From the NCBI GenBank assembly GCA_026545225.1, contig CM048845.1:34085001-34149000 (forward strand): a stretch of 64,000 nucleotides of DNA. The letters run 5' to 3'. Below, in pieces: positions 47,028 through 58,449 of this stretch. This stretch comes from Cornus controversa. Lineage: Eukaryota; Streptophyta; Magnoliopsida; Cornales; Cornaceae. Made by a program: the position numbers and the translations under genes. Positions within the stretch are counted from its first letter, which is position 1. Every line of letters begins with the position of its first letter. The notes under the pieces were generated by a model. It made no database searches. It saw only the letters and a program-made list of their open reading frames with translations, and was not told the origin of the DNA.

Positions 47028-48448
47028 TGATGTGGTCGGAACTAAATTATATTGTAAGCTTAATTTTTGCCCTTTTTATCAAAATATAATTTAACCACTC
47101 GCAAGAGCACGAATCTTTGTAGATAAGGTTCTATATAGAGGGTATCGATCCCACGAGGACTAGTCGTTAATTGTCATAAAGAAAGATTAATTCTACTTTA
47201 ATTCTAAAGAAACAGGTTTTTGGTTTTGTGTTTAAAACTATTGCGTAAATGAAATGACGATAAAATTAAAGAGTAAAGTCGGGAGAGAGAACTAGGGTTG
47301 GTTTCCACCACTAGCCATTCACATGTTCATAAGTGTAGCAAGCATGGGGTTCATTAATTAAATGCCTAACAATGTCATTAGGCTTGTGACCTCAATGACA
47401 TATCAAAAGATCAATGTGTGTGCTAACCTATCATAATCCATCTTCAACAAGCATAGCTCTTCAACCTAACTAACTACCTAATTACCCTACTCTCTACGTA
47501 AACACTACATGCATCCAAACTACCTTGTCTTGGCATGGTCTATACAAACTAGCATCACACATTCATTTAAACACCATTATCTAACCATCATTTGCACTTC
47601 TTGTGGAATATGCAAATGTTGTGCATTCAAGTGACAAAACCTACTCTAAGACAAGAATAGATTCCATATCAAATGAATATATATAAGAAATGTATTTGTG
47701 TACATAATCACTAGGCTAAATAATCAACATTTAATTACAAATCCCCAAGAGTTACAAAGATGAACAAGTTTACATGGCTAGGGGTTGAAACCAACACCCT
47801 AGTAGAAGAGTTAGTTGCTCATGGTTGCCTTGCACCCTTCCATTGATGAAGAGAATGAAGCTTCTTGGTCTGGTTCAGCTTTTCTCTTCCTCTCCCGAAG
47901 GTCTCTCTCTTCTTCCTCTGATTTGTATATTGAGAGATATGAGATATGTGGCTTTTGGTGCTTTTTGTATGATTTTTGGCTCCTTTGGGCCCACCATATA
48001 TATATATATATCATTATATATATCTCTTGTATCAAGAAGGCCCCCAAAAGTCTTGTTCAAGTCAGACAATCCCCCTAAGTCGTGCAAAAAGGGGGATTTT
48101 GTTGCAAGTGGGAGAGCAGGTGAGCAAGTGGCCAAGTGGGCTCTGCAGCATTTCGATTGATCGAAATTGCATTTCGATTGATCGAGATTTCGATCAATCG
48201 AAATGAGATTTTGATCAATCGAAATTTCGATTGATCGAAATCCACATCTCGATTGATCGAAATGCCTTGGCAACATTTTCTGATTTCATCTCTTGACTGC
48301 AGAAAGCTTCCAACTTTGCTCCATTTACTCCAATACCTGCAATACATCAAAAACACAAAAATACCGTAAACATATCTCGGTAAACGCAAAAATAGAACTA
48401 ACATATGCAATAAAGAGGGTTCAAATGCATAGAATTGAACACTTATCA
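47028..48448 (-). repeat. 5' LTR of element B
   Basis: Identical in length to the 3' LTR. The differences seen are at 36149/47752, 36479/48082, about 36505/48108, 36623/48226 and two adjacent at about 36789-36790. Palindromes are at 48150-48266. Confidence 0.96.
48150..48266. repeat. TTTCGATTGATCGAAA palindrome array, 5' LTR
   Basis: The partner of the 3' LTR array: six palindromic sites about 150-270 bases upstream of the AT-repeat TATA-like region (about 47996-48028) on minus. Confidence 0.88.
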
Positions 48449-49520
48449 CAGTGAAAGCAGCTTGAACTTGCTCATGTTGAATATCAGAAAATTGCCCTAT
48501 TGAAGGACAATTGCTCACGTTATGCATAGGACTAGAGCAAAATTCACAAGGGCCTAGCAATGTAGAATTTGAAGCAGAAGGAGTTTGATTGGCAGCCATA
48601 ATTGCTGCTACCCTCTGTGCAATTAAATCAATATCAGTTGGCATAGCTTCTGAAGCACCAACCTCAAAAATCCCATCAGTCTTCCTTGTAGTGGCAGGTC
48701 TGCTAGAATGAGTAGAGGACACATGTTGTAGAGAGTTGTCACTAAGATTTTCAAATAAGGTCCATGCCTCTTCTTCACTCTTCAACATGAAAGTACCTCC
48801 ACATGACGCATCAACCATCTGTCTGTTGGCTTCTGTGAGCCCTTCATGAAAACTCTGCACTAGTTGCCACTTAGGAACTTGATGATGGGGACATTTCCTA
48901 AGAAGGTCCTTGAATCTTTCCCATGTCTCATAAAATTGTTCCCCCTCATGTTGGGAGAAACCAGTGATAGCACGTCTGAACTGATTGGTCTTCCCTATCG
49001 GAAAATACTTCTTGAGAAACTCATGTTGCATCTGAGTCCAAGTCGTGATAGAACCAGCCGGTAGGGAGTTGAACCAATACTTTGCTTTGTCTTTCAGAGA
49101 GAATGGAAAAAGTCTCATTCTGAAAGCATCTTCAGAGAAGTTGTGAATTTTTGTAGTTGAGCACACTTCAATGAAGTCATCCAGATGCTTGTAAGGGTCT
49201 TCTTGAGTCAGCCCAAAATAAGATGGTAGCATCTGAATAATGCTGGACTTGATCTCATAATTCTGTGCTGTGACATTGGGCAGTTGAAAACCTGCTGGCG
49301 AGGTATATGTCTCAGGAACATAGTAGTCCCTCAGCAGTCTAGCTCTTTCTCCATCAGCATTAGGAACAAGGTTGTTATTCCTTTCTTCCGCCATGTCTTC
49401 AATTAATTCTTCCTCTTGCACAATTGTATCAACAGGGTTGTTCCTCTGTTGTCTAAGAGTACGTTCAGGCTCAGGATCAAGAGGTATCAAAGGATCAGCC
49501 ACAGAACGACGACCTTGCAT
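48449..49520 (-). pseudogene. Gag of element A, N-terminal part (cut by element B)
   Basis: The frame starts at ATG 49520 and gives an Athila capsid domain ([46 protein letters not shown]) and a knuckle CEFCSSPMHNVSNC. About 357 codons remain before element B interrupts it after HEQVQAAFT. The open frame runs on into the B LTR for about 120 meaningless codons. Gag continues at 35424. The protein would form the particle; the insertion abolishes the full product. Confidence 0.85.
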
Positions 49521-49642
49521 ATATTTGCCAAAAGCACCTGAAAAGAAAACAAAAACAAAATTAAAAATAAAATATAAAAATTTCCTAAACTAAAAATCCA
49601 ATTAAAACTAATTCTGTAAAATCCAATCAATCAAATAGATAA

Positions 49643-49660
49643 TCCCCGGCAACGGCGCCA
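49643..49660 (-). other. Primer-binding site of element A
   Basis: On minus TGGCGCCGTTGCCGGGGA, the tRNA-Asp-type site characteristic of Athila elements, starts five bases after the LTR. Confidence 0.85.
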
Positions 49661-49665
49661 AAAAT

Positions 49666-51149
49666 TGATTCGTGTGTGAGTGTGACTCAAAAAGTATACC
49701 AATTAAAAATTTCCACACTTCGCAATAGAACGAATTCCTTGCAGAATAGGGCTATCGAAAGGAATGGGTATCGTACCTCAGGGATTATGGTCTGACGAGT
49801 TGGAATACGGAACTAATTCTAATTAAATTTATAAGAAAAGAATTCTGATAAGTAAACAAGATAGTGAAGATAATAGGAGAGAAATCTAGGGTGTTTGACT
49901 TCACCACTAACTCCACAATCAATGGTCAATTGAATCAACTATAGAGGAATTACATCATGCATAAGTGGTGTCGGTGGCTACAAGCTCACCTTCATCCGTC
50001 AAGAAGATAACATATGATTAAGGCTAAGCCATGGACTATCTTCGATTGGCATGGGCCATCTGCCTAACTACTCTAATCTAGGGTGCAGTATGGTTCATCT
50101 TCTCTAGACATAATCCATCAAAGCTCATAACAATATATTCAGTGATTACCATTGTGTAATAATCTCTCTCATGATCACAGAAAACAAAAGAGATTGAGTT
50201 CAATAACAACAACTAAATATCTAAGACAAGATAAGAAATCATTGAGATTGAATTTACAAGACTTTTATTGCTCAATTCCTTAATAAGAATCCTCACAATT
50301 ACACAATCTATGCATGTATATAAAGGTCCCCAATAATTAAAACAATCAAACCATTGATGCTTTGTTAGGGCTATATCAAAACCCTAGTGGATGAACTAAC
50401 CGCTCATGGTAGAAGAAGAAGCTTCAACTGTTGAGGAAGAAGACATCATCTTTCTGAATTACGCGTATGACTTCGTTCTCCAATGGCTCTGCAATATGTT
50501 TCTGTTCTCTTCAGCCCTCTCAGACTTTCTCTGTGTTCTCTCCAATCCCTGTGTAAGCTCTCCCAATTCAGCCTCCAAGTCTTCACTTTATTCTCCAAGA
50601 GAATATACCAAAGTCCTAATCCAATTAGGAATAAATTAGGGTTTCCCGCAGCACTAATCAGGTGGGTTTTTCCTGCTGACTTCGGCCTGACTTTTGATCC
50701 ACTAGAAGTCCGTTTTACAGAATTTTCGTGAAATACAAAAGTGTGCAGAATCAAATTTCGTTCAACCCTACGCGAAAATAATGTTGATTTAATGCTCGAA
50801 AATAAGACTTCTGGTCTGTTTTCCAAAACGGGATTAAGACTGCATTATACGCAGATTTGGGCTTCAGGCCCGAAACCTTCTTAAGCAACTATAATTCTCT
50901 TGGACCTCTTTCTTGGGCTGATTTGAGTTGAAATAAATGGTTGAGTGAATCTCCTTGATGTAGGCTTCATCTCACCATCTTGGATGTCTTCTTTAAAAAC
51001 CCAAAAGCACGATTTTAACTGAAATAATCATTAAGGCCCTGAAAATACAGAAAACACTAAAACAAAGTAAAATCACAAAATAATCTATCACTAAGAGAAT
51101 AAAATACATAAGTTAAGAGGCTAGAATGCGTAACATTCAACGCCTATCA
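49666..51149 (-). repeat. 5' LTR of element A
   Basis: The 1484-bp repeat lacks an AT-rich stretch of about 37 bases near 49848 that its partner has. It lies beside the PBS. Confidence 0.93.
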
Positions 51150-51154
51150 ATAAA

Positions 51155-53639
51155 TTAGATTACAATGTGCCCAAAAATACAAAGAAATATAGCTGAACCA
51201 ATGAAGTTTCACATGTGTGTTCAAGATTGTTTTGGGAATAAAACTTGTCTCTGCACATCACTTAAACAACACAACTTGTGAAAAGTTTAATAAAGAAATA
51301 TAATCTTATATCAATATCTCCCCTTAATCTCTTAAGTAAAAATATCTGATAAATATATATCCCCTTTTGTCAAAGAATCTCATATATCGTATAATAATAT
51401 CATCTCCCACTTTTTGGAGCAAATTGACAAAGAAATATCCAAGAGATTTATATAACCAGATAAATCATAAAGCACATAGAGAGAATGAAACAATAAAGAA
51501 GCACAAATCATCATCACTTGATCAAATAATATCCAAAACATATCAGTTGATGGAATAAACAAAATAAAATCAAGCATCAAACCTAGACAAAATAGAGTTA
51601 ACTATTCAAAGTCTAGCAAAACATAACTAAGTCTATCATCAAGACCTAATTCTCATCATCATCATGAGCTCCAAAAACTAGATATCAACATCGATCAAAA
51701 AGATATCCTTGAACATGTAACTTCATCTATTGAAATTTTCATCAAAGTCCACAAAAATATGATCTTATCAAGATTTGTCCTCAAATACTACAAAATAATA
51801 TCACCTGTTTAGATCAAGAATTTCAACAATTGAGTCATAACAATTGTATTCACCTCAATGATAATGACAAATACTTTGGTTGTAAATGATAAAACATCCA
51901 AATCTGAGTCATATAAAGTTCATAAACATATTTCATTCAAACCACCTAAGGACTCCCAACTAAAGTCTTTCAAATCAACATTCTTGTCCACTTATAAAAA
52001 TACTATCCTAACTTTTTAATCTATCCATTAGAGCTACACCGAATGGAAGTATAAACAAGATCACAAGCTCCATTAACAAATTCTGTCAAACACTTGGAGT
52101 GCAAGTCTAAAATCCCCAAATTTTAAAGATATTTGTTTGCACAATATCACCAAATCCTCAAATAATCAAGCAACAATCAACACAATACTCCAAAAGTTCA
52201 ATCCCAACCTCCAATAGTCAATAATCACAAGAAATGTAGAAGAAAAGAATATATGTGAGTTGGTGAGTTTTAGAGTGCTTGAGGGTGAGAGTTTAAGAGA
52301 TATGAGTATGTGTGCGAGTGTACAAGGAATGCCACTTAAAACATTAAGGCACGCGCGCAGATTTACAAAAATTTGGGCATCCGCTAAGTGCGACCGTTCC
52401 TAGTATTTGGGGACCGGTCCAACTTCTTTCAGTTCTTCAGAACCTGCAGAAGTGCGACCAGTGCTCAATAATGGGGACCGGTCCAACTTTGTGAATTATG
52501 AAAAATTACACTTTGGACCTTTAATTCACCAAAAACACATCTTTTCAATCTGATTTAGCAATTAAGCACATAAAAAGAGAAAAAAAAATAAACACAAAAT
52601 CAAAATAAACATATTTTTGGATTTTTGAAATTTTTCAAGAGAAAAATAAAAATAAAACATGAATAATCTCATGAGAATAATCAAAGTACATTTTTCAGAG
52701 AATAACATGAGTTCTAAAATTTTTGAAAAATTTCAAACATTTATAATTACAGAATTTTAAAACCCATAGATTGTCTTTAAAATTCATCCTCGAATTCATG
52801 ATCATGACACAACTTCCAACACACAAATATTTATAAAAATTTAAAAATTCATCTAATAAATCCATGTGTGTGTGTGCAATCCAACTTCATCAAAAATTAA
52901 TCAAATTGCTTTGATCCATCTTATAAAACATATTGGATAATAAGCAAATATAACTTTACATGATCAATCATTTATTTTTCTTTCATTCATTTTTTTTTCT
53001 TTTTCTAAGACGGTGGCTTTCACTCTTACGGGCAGCCAACTATTTTCCTCAAAACAACTCTTTAATTTTTAAAGATATCTCATTGGAGATTTACATTGTA
53101 GTGGAAGCTACGAACACATCCCGAAGGTAGCCTTTTCCTTTTGTCTTAGATATTCAGCAAATTTTTATTTTCTTTTTCTTTTCATGCTGAATAAAAACAT
53201 ATTTTTTTTTCATCATTTTTTTTCATTGATCATTTAAGCTTTCAATGCTACTCATACAATATATTCTAGTCAACTTCACATTAGTTTTCAATCAATTCTC
53301 TCAGAGTTGGACTAGTGCACAAATTGTATGGACTCAGAAGATTTACTTCTAAAAAGAAATAAATACAGCACATTGGTCATCAATGTTTAGATCATAAAAT
53401 TAAGTACTTCATTCATTGACAAACTAAGTGTCCCATTTATGCATTCACAAATCAAAGTGAAATTAAAAAGAAATATAAAGAAATCACATTATTTCTCAGA
53501 AAAATATAATTCTCATAATCTCATATGATTATTACTAAAAATAAACAAAACCTATCCTAACCTAAAAGATATGGTCCAATGGAAAATAAATAATGAACAT
53601 AAGCTCAATCCATGACCATGAAAGTCCTAAATGACTCAG
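51155..53639 (-). other. Non-coding internal region of Copia copy 2
   Basis: It matches the region downstream of gag in copy 1 and has no credible ORF. It contains the internal palindrome module at 52385-52492 with the CTGCAG spacer. Confidence 0.75.
52385..52492. repeat. GGACCGGTCC palindrome module, internal copy of Copia copy 2
   Basis: Four ACCGGT/ACCGTT/ACCAGT-type sites in two pairs flank AACCTGCAGAAG. It is homologous to 3176-3279. Sites facing the element's 5' end are intact GGGGACCGGTCCAACTT; the others have decayed. Confidence 0.75.
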
Positions 53640-54875
53640 TTAGGGGGATTTTGCACCCAAAGACCTATTAGGAATAAATCTCATAGTATCAATAGGCACA
53701 AACTTCTCCAAATCTTCCTTTTTCATTCAGATAGTTTTAACATGCAATTTATCAGGAAAGAATTGTGGAGAAACAAAAATATTCTTCTTTTTATTTGAAT
53801 TCTTTTTACCTTGAGAATTTTTGGGTTTGTTCCAATAATGTGGCTTTTTAGCATGAACCCTATTCTTAGCAAAATAATTATGTACATAAAAATCAGAATT
53901 AGAATGTCTTCTCTTTTTATAGCAATAGTGTTGACTATGTCCATTCTTACCACAAAAAGAACAATAAAGCACATTGGACACAACATTAGCATGCACAGAC
54001 TCAACTTGAGACTTAGGTTTGGGTTCAGACACAATCAAATTCTTGGGATTAACAAAAATAGTTTTTCCCTTAGATGATGACCCAACAAAACCTAATCCAG
54101 TTTTATCTCCTACAGGCTTACCAACACTAATCATGCTATCAAGCTTAATCTACCCAGAAGTAAAAGTAATTATTTTTTCTTGTGATTTTCTCAATTCAGG
54201 CTCAAGAAAATTAATTCTAGCAATAAGAGAATTTTTGGCAGAGATAGCTTGACTTACCTCGCTTTCGAGAAACTTGACTTTACTTTGAAGATTTTGAATG
54301 TGAGCTTTATTCTCTTCAATCAACTTTAATTGTTCTTCATTCTTTTTCTTCAAAGTTTCTTTTTCAGATTTTACTTTATTCTGGAGGTTTTGATTGACAG
54401 CTTTTTCATCATCAATCAATTGTTGCTTTTGCTCATTCTCTATCTTCAATGCTTCTTTCTTTTTTTCTACCAATTTTAGCTTTTTGGTCTGCCTCTTGTA
54501 AGCCTTTAATAATTCATCAAAGACTTGTTGCAATTGGCTTTCACATGGTTCTCTATCAGCTTTCTCATCATTCGAATCATTAGAACCAATTTCACTGAAT
54601 GATGCAGATATTTCAAATTTACCTGAATCAGAAAAAGAATCATTAGCAGTATCATTATCAACATGAGTAATAGCAGAAAAAGTAACAAAAACATCTTTCT
54701 TATTATTTTTACCTCTACATGTAGAAGAATTTTCTTTTCTAAAATTTTCATTCTTTTTATTCTTAAGGAATCTTCCATATTTTCTAGCAAAGAAATTTAT
54801 CTCATCCTTATGGTTTAACACATCACATACATGAGATTGTTGAACCAATTCACCCTCTTTCTTATTAGATTCCAT
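53640..54875 (-). pseudogene. Gag pseudogene of Copia copy 2
   Basis: It is collinear with the copy 1 gag: MESNKKEG start at 54875, a long coiled coil, then a CX2CX4HX4C knuckle (CSFCGKNGHSQHYC). Two nonsense changes break it. At 54150-54152 a TAG replaces the Gln of TSGQIKLD, and at 53727-53729 a TGA replaces the Trp of KTIWMKK. Both are single transitions relative to copy 1. A Pro/Leu-rich end stops at 53640. No pol follows. Confidence 0.82.
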
Positions 54876-54966
54876 AACAATTTTTGAAAACAAAAATAAA
54901 ATTTGATTTTAAAAATACTTCGCAAGGAACTACTCACAAATTAGAGAGCACTGCTCTGATACCAAT

Positions 54967-55992
54967 TGTGAGTTGCACGGTGCGTAAGCGGTTGCGAAAA
55001 GTATTTTAGAACCTAGAGGGGGGGTGAATAGGATAACTTGCTCATTTGCTTAATTTTTAATTAATTCAATTTTAAGTCCAATTAATCAAAAAATTAACGC
55101 AAGCAAATAAATAAAGTGCAAGTAAAGAAAAGAATGCACCAGATATACGTGGAAACCCAAAGTAGGAAAAATCACGGAGGGAGGCGGCACGCCTCAGGAA
55201 ACTAATTCACTATGATGAAGCAAAGTACAACAGACTCTGTCTCAGTTTCACACCCCTCTTCACTCTGTCAAGGATCTGATGCGAAACACCTCAGGCTTAT
55301 GATTGCGACAACACGTCCAACTGCTACAGACTTCCGGCTAACGTCACCACCCTTACAAAAAGGTTGCTGAAAGAACCAAAATACTCAGCAAGTATTTTGT
55401 TCCCTTCGTAGCCCTAATTATAATGTATATACTTTCTCTCTCTAAAATATTAATTTTCTAGGGCATCTTTCTTCACCAATTTGTAGAGAAAATATGGATA
55501 CATATATATAGGCAAGGAAATTCTAATTCTACTTAGAAAAGGAGTTAAATACCAAAATAGAACTTTCCTAGAAGTTTCAAACCCAATAGGAATCAGGATT
55601 TTCATCAAAATTTATTTCCTATTTGGAACAGGCTAAGTGGGACCGGTGCCAAATAAATAGGACCGGTGGGACTTTTTGAAAACCTGCAGAAACTAAACTG
55701 CGGAGATAAGTTGGACAGTCCTAAATATTGGGGACCGGTCCTACTTTGAAAAACCCTAAATTTTGCATTTAACCCCTGGTTTTTCAAAATAGGCTCGGAA
55801 CTAAAAAGTGCAGAGTGTCCTCACCATACTTACCTGTACTATATGGTGTTCTAACTGATTTGTCAGCTTCCATGCACTTGAGTATCAGCTCGAAGTTATC
55901 GATGATCGATACAAAGAATAATAAAAAAATTACAACTCGATCAATCAAGTTTTGATCACCGAAATATGCCAATTACAAATTTATATCTCACA
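54967..55992 (-). repeat. 5' LTR of Copia copy 2, with internal deletion
   Basis: The 1026-bp copy lacks about 170 bases present in the partner LTR; the junction is at about 55414 (TTCGTAG|CCCTAA), where TAG occurs at both edges of the lost segment. The palindrome module is at 55634-55748, with one site changed to GGACAGTCC. The PBS complement CTCTGATACCA is at 54954-54964. Confidence 0.92.
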
Positions 55993-55997
55993 ATATC

Positions 55998-56236
55998 GAC
56001 CCTCTCCTGTTGAAAAGGAAAAACAAAGCTTCTTGTCTTCACCCAGTGGCAAGAAGTCCAAGAAAAAAAAGATGATTGTTCCAGCTCCTACAGATAGGAT
56101 CACTCGTGCTATGTCGACAGGAGGTAGTATTCCTCTTCTTAACGTTAGGTTCTTGGAACATGAGAGGTCTAAATAGACCCCAGATGTAGATGCAGACAAA
56201 GGTTAAGCACTGGATAAACTCTATGAGCCTCTCTTT
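55998..56236 (+). pseudogene. LINE relic, right half: ORF1 end and endonuclease start
   Basis: After the ATATC duplication the frame continues PSPVEKEKQSFLSSPSGKKS with a Lys-rich tail. A second frame then reads GSWNMRGLNRP near 56149, the typical start of the APE-type endonuclease of plant LINE ORF2, followed by a stop. It joins the left half ending at 25672. The element is truncated at about 56236, where unrelated GGCCTTGTTTGG sequence begins. Confidence 0.62.
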
Positions 56237-56312
56237 AGGCCTTGTTTGGATTGAATTTTGAACAGTGACTTTCGACTTTTCAAACTCAAAAGTCGTTTTG
56301 AAGAGTATTTGA

Positions 56313-56789
56313 TGTTGGAATATTTTAAATAAATAAAATATTTTTTGTGATTCTATGCATTATTTCTAAAATTGGATTGCAATATAATTATTGTTACTTG
56401 ATGGGTTGGGGTTATACTTGTCAATTGTGGTCTAATTGACAGTATAATATTTACACCGTTGGATTATGATTTTCCAACTTTATTTGATAGGATTTAATCC
56501 TAACCGTTGATATCTAAGTCTCCATGATAGGAAGGGAGACTTAGGTATTTTATTTGTAGAGAAGTCGTCCCCCCTTATTGTTGTTATAAATAAGGGTTAC
56601 ATAACCCTTATTCAGCCCCATTGAAGGACAACTCTCAGAAAGGGGGTAGAGCTCTCTAAGGATTTCTTACAGAAACTCAAAGATATTCTACAGCTTAATC
56701 TTCATTCAGGTATGTAAATTAAAATCTCCTCTTTAATTAATTGCAGTATTCTTGATTTCTACAAGTTGAGCATGGATTAAATTCCAACA
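56313..56789 (+). repeat. 5' LTR of Copia relic
   Basis: The 477-bp LTR has perfect inverted ends TGTTGGAAT...ATTCCAACA. It contains TTATAAATAAGGG (about 56583), a likely TATA box. The PBS ATTGGTATGAGAGCC follows directly at 56790. Confidence 0.8.
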
Positions 56790-57642
56790 ATTGGTATGAG
56801 AGCCAGGTTAAGGCTAAAATTTTTGTTGTAGAGATTAAGAGAAGAATGATTATATACAAAATACAAATTAGAAAATTATTGTATATACATATATAATTTA
56901 TTGGTTTCATTTAGTTTAGGTTATATGGTTATATTTTTAATTGTTGCATGTGAGGACGTGTTGGTTATATGGTTATATATATATATCAATGTATCATGTG
57001 ATTTCAGATATTGATTTCTGTGCATATTATACATTAAATTTTATGTATTTGTGGTCCTTCACATTAATCATATATATATGGCATCAAACTGAAGACCTTG
57101 TAGTTGTCAATTTGCCGTATATATCCATATCCTCTTACGCTCAATTAGATGATATCCAGATCTCTTCAAATAAAAATAGGTCGAGTCTCTAAGTTGCTGA
57201 CTCTTATGTAACAGTCAATACCCAATTGAAAAAAAAAAGAAAAAACAACAACAGTACAGAACAGATTTAAATTCTTGGATTCGGTAGTGGGATTAGGGTC
57301 CGTTTGGCAGTTCAATATAATTCTGTAGTTGTTTGTTTTTTTTTATATATTTTATTTGAAGGTTATTTTATATATTATATTGCATGATATAATTGATATT
57401 ATATCTTTTGAGATTAAACAAACAAAAGCTTTAGTAGTTTATGAAGTTTTCACATTGCAGTATATGACATGTATATTTAAAGTTGCAGTCAACACATTAA
57501 TTAGGTTTATGGAGTACAACTATATTGAGTTTATCCCATCAATGAGATTGTATACAATGATAGTGTAGAACTCCATTGAAATTAATATAATGAATTTCAA
57601 TGGTAGATTTTAAAGGTCTTGATACTCAGTTCTATTTCAATG

Positions 57643-57674
<32 letters not shown>

Positions 57675-58449
57675 AAGTTTTGTCTCTTTCTTTTTGAAAG
57701 AAAAATTAAATTAATTTAATTGTTCAATAAATTGTGAGCAATGGATGTTATACACATGAGTTATTATAAATATATTTCTTTTATTTATATTCAAGTTATT
57801 TTGATCCATGTTCAAATATTGTTTCATTATATTTGAGTTTATTTTTATGTGCATTATAAAGAAGTTCATGAACCTAAATAAAATGAAAATTTAAAGTTTA
57901 GGTCTTTCCTTGGAGTTTAGGAGGACCGGTAAAGTGATCGTTTCAAGGTAGTATCCAAAGTGAGTGATGCCTGCCCAAAGGTGACATTCACTCATGTAGG
58001 TTATTATTTTTTGAAATTTTAAGGTCTCATAGTACACTTACCTATATTGGGGCATTTGTTCTGCCCAAAGGTGATCAGTGTCTTAATGTAGGATAAGTGA
58101 GTAGAATAGTTGAGAGTGTTTGGGTTAGAACTAAATAACCCTCTTGCCCAAAGGTAATGGAAGTGTTTGGTAATAATTCAAGCATAATCAACTAGGTCTA
58201 TGTGCGATTTAATCGCAAATTTGGGGGGTAAATGTATTTAAAATTCTGCCCAAAGGTGATTTTTAAATGACATCTTACTTGTTCCCGCAGGTTGGAAGGT
58301 TTTGCACATAGTAAAACACCCTGATAAATTCAACTTAAAATTCCAAGTACGAATTAAAGTAATAATCCCTAAAGCTGTGACATATTATTTTATATGTTGT
58401 TTATGCGGTGTTATTTAATATAACACGTATTGAGGTTATTAATGCTTCC
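56790..58449 (+). other. Leader of Copia relic with recurrent CTGCCCAAAGGTGA
   Basis: No ORF. A motif CTGCCCAAAGGTGA or a close variant occurs at about 57970, 58054, 58143 and 58247, spaced 85-105 bases. (TA)n runs lie at 56972-56984 and 57643-57670. Confidence 0.6.

Larger units (their letters stand above)
35425..48448 (-). mobile_element. Athila-type Ty3/gypsy element B, apparently intact (innermost)
   Basis: The 13,024-bp element has two 1421-bp LTRs that differ at six bases, a CAGTG duplication (35420-35424; 48449-48453), a tRNA-Asp-type PBS, an open 1873-codon gag-pol, an intact ORF2 and a purine tract. It splits the gag of element A. It has everything known to be needed for transposition, and the near-identical LTRs point to a recent insertion. 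Confidence 0.96.
26936..51149 (-). mobile_element. Athila-type Ty3/gypsy element A (middle of the nest)
   Basis: LTRs at 26936-28456 and 49666-51149 and an ATAAA duplication (26931-26935; 51150-51154) delimit it. The primer site and purine tract are Athila-type. Without element B it is about 11.2 kb. Gag-pol has nonsense changes, a frameshift and no integrase, and ORF2 has two stops, so it is non-autonomous. LTRs differ at about 17 sites plus a 37-base length difference (about 98.9% identity). Confidence 0.93.
25673..55992 (-). mobile_element. gag-only Copia-type element, copy 2 (outermost of a three-level nest)
   Basis: LTRs at 25673-26869 and 54967-55992 and an ATATC duplication on both sides (25668-25672; 55993-55997) define it. 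Without the inserted Athila elements its internal part is about 3.9 kb: gag, non-coding region and purine tract, as in copy 1. Roughly 40-45 differences between LTRs (about 96% identity) make it older than what it contains. It is inserted in a LINE relic. Confidence 0.93.

Noticed and set aside
48075-48448. C-terminal 120 residues of the apparent 481-aa Gag of element A
   Set aside because: This is element B LTR sequence read through by chance after the insertion point at 48449.
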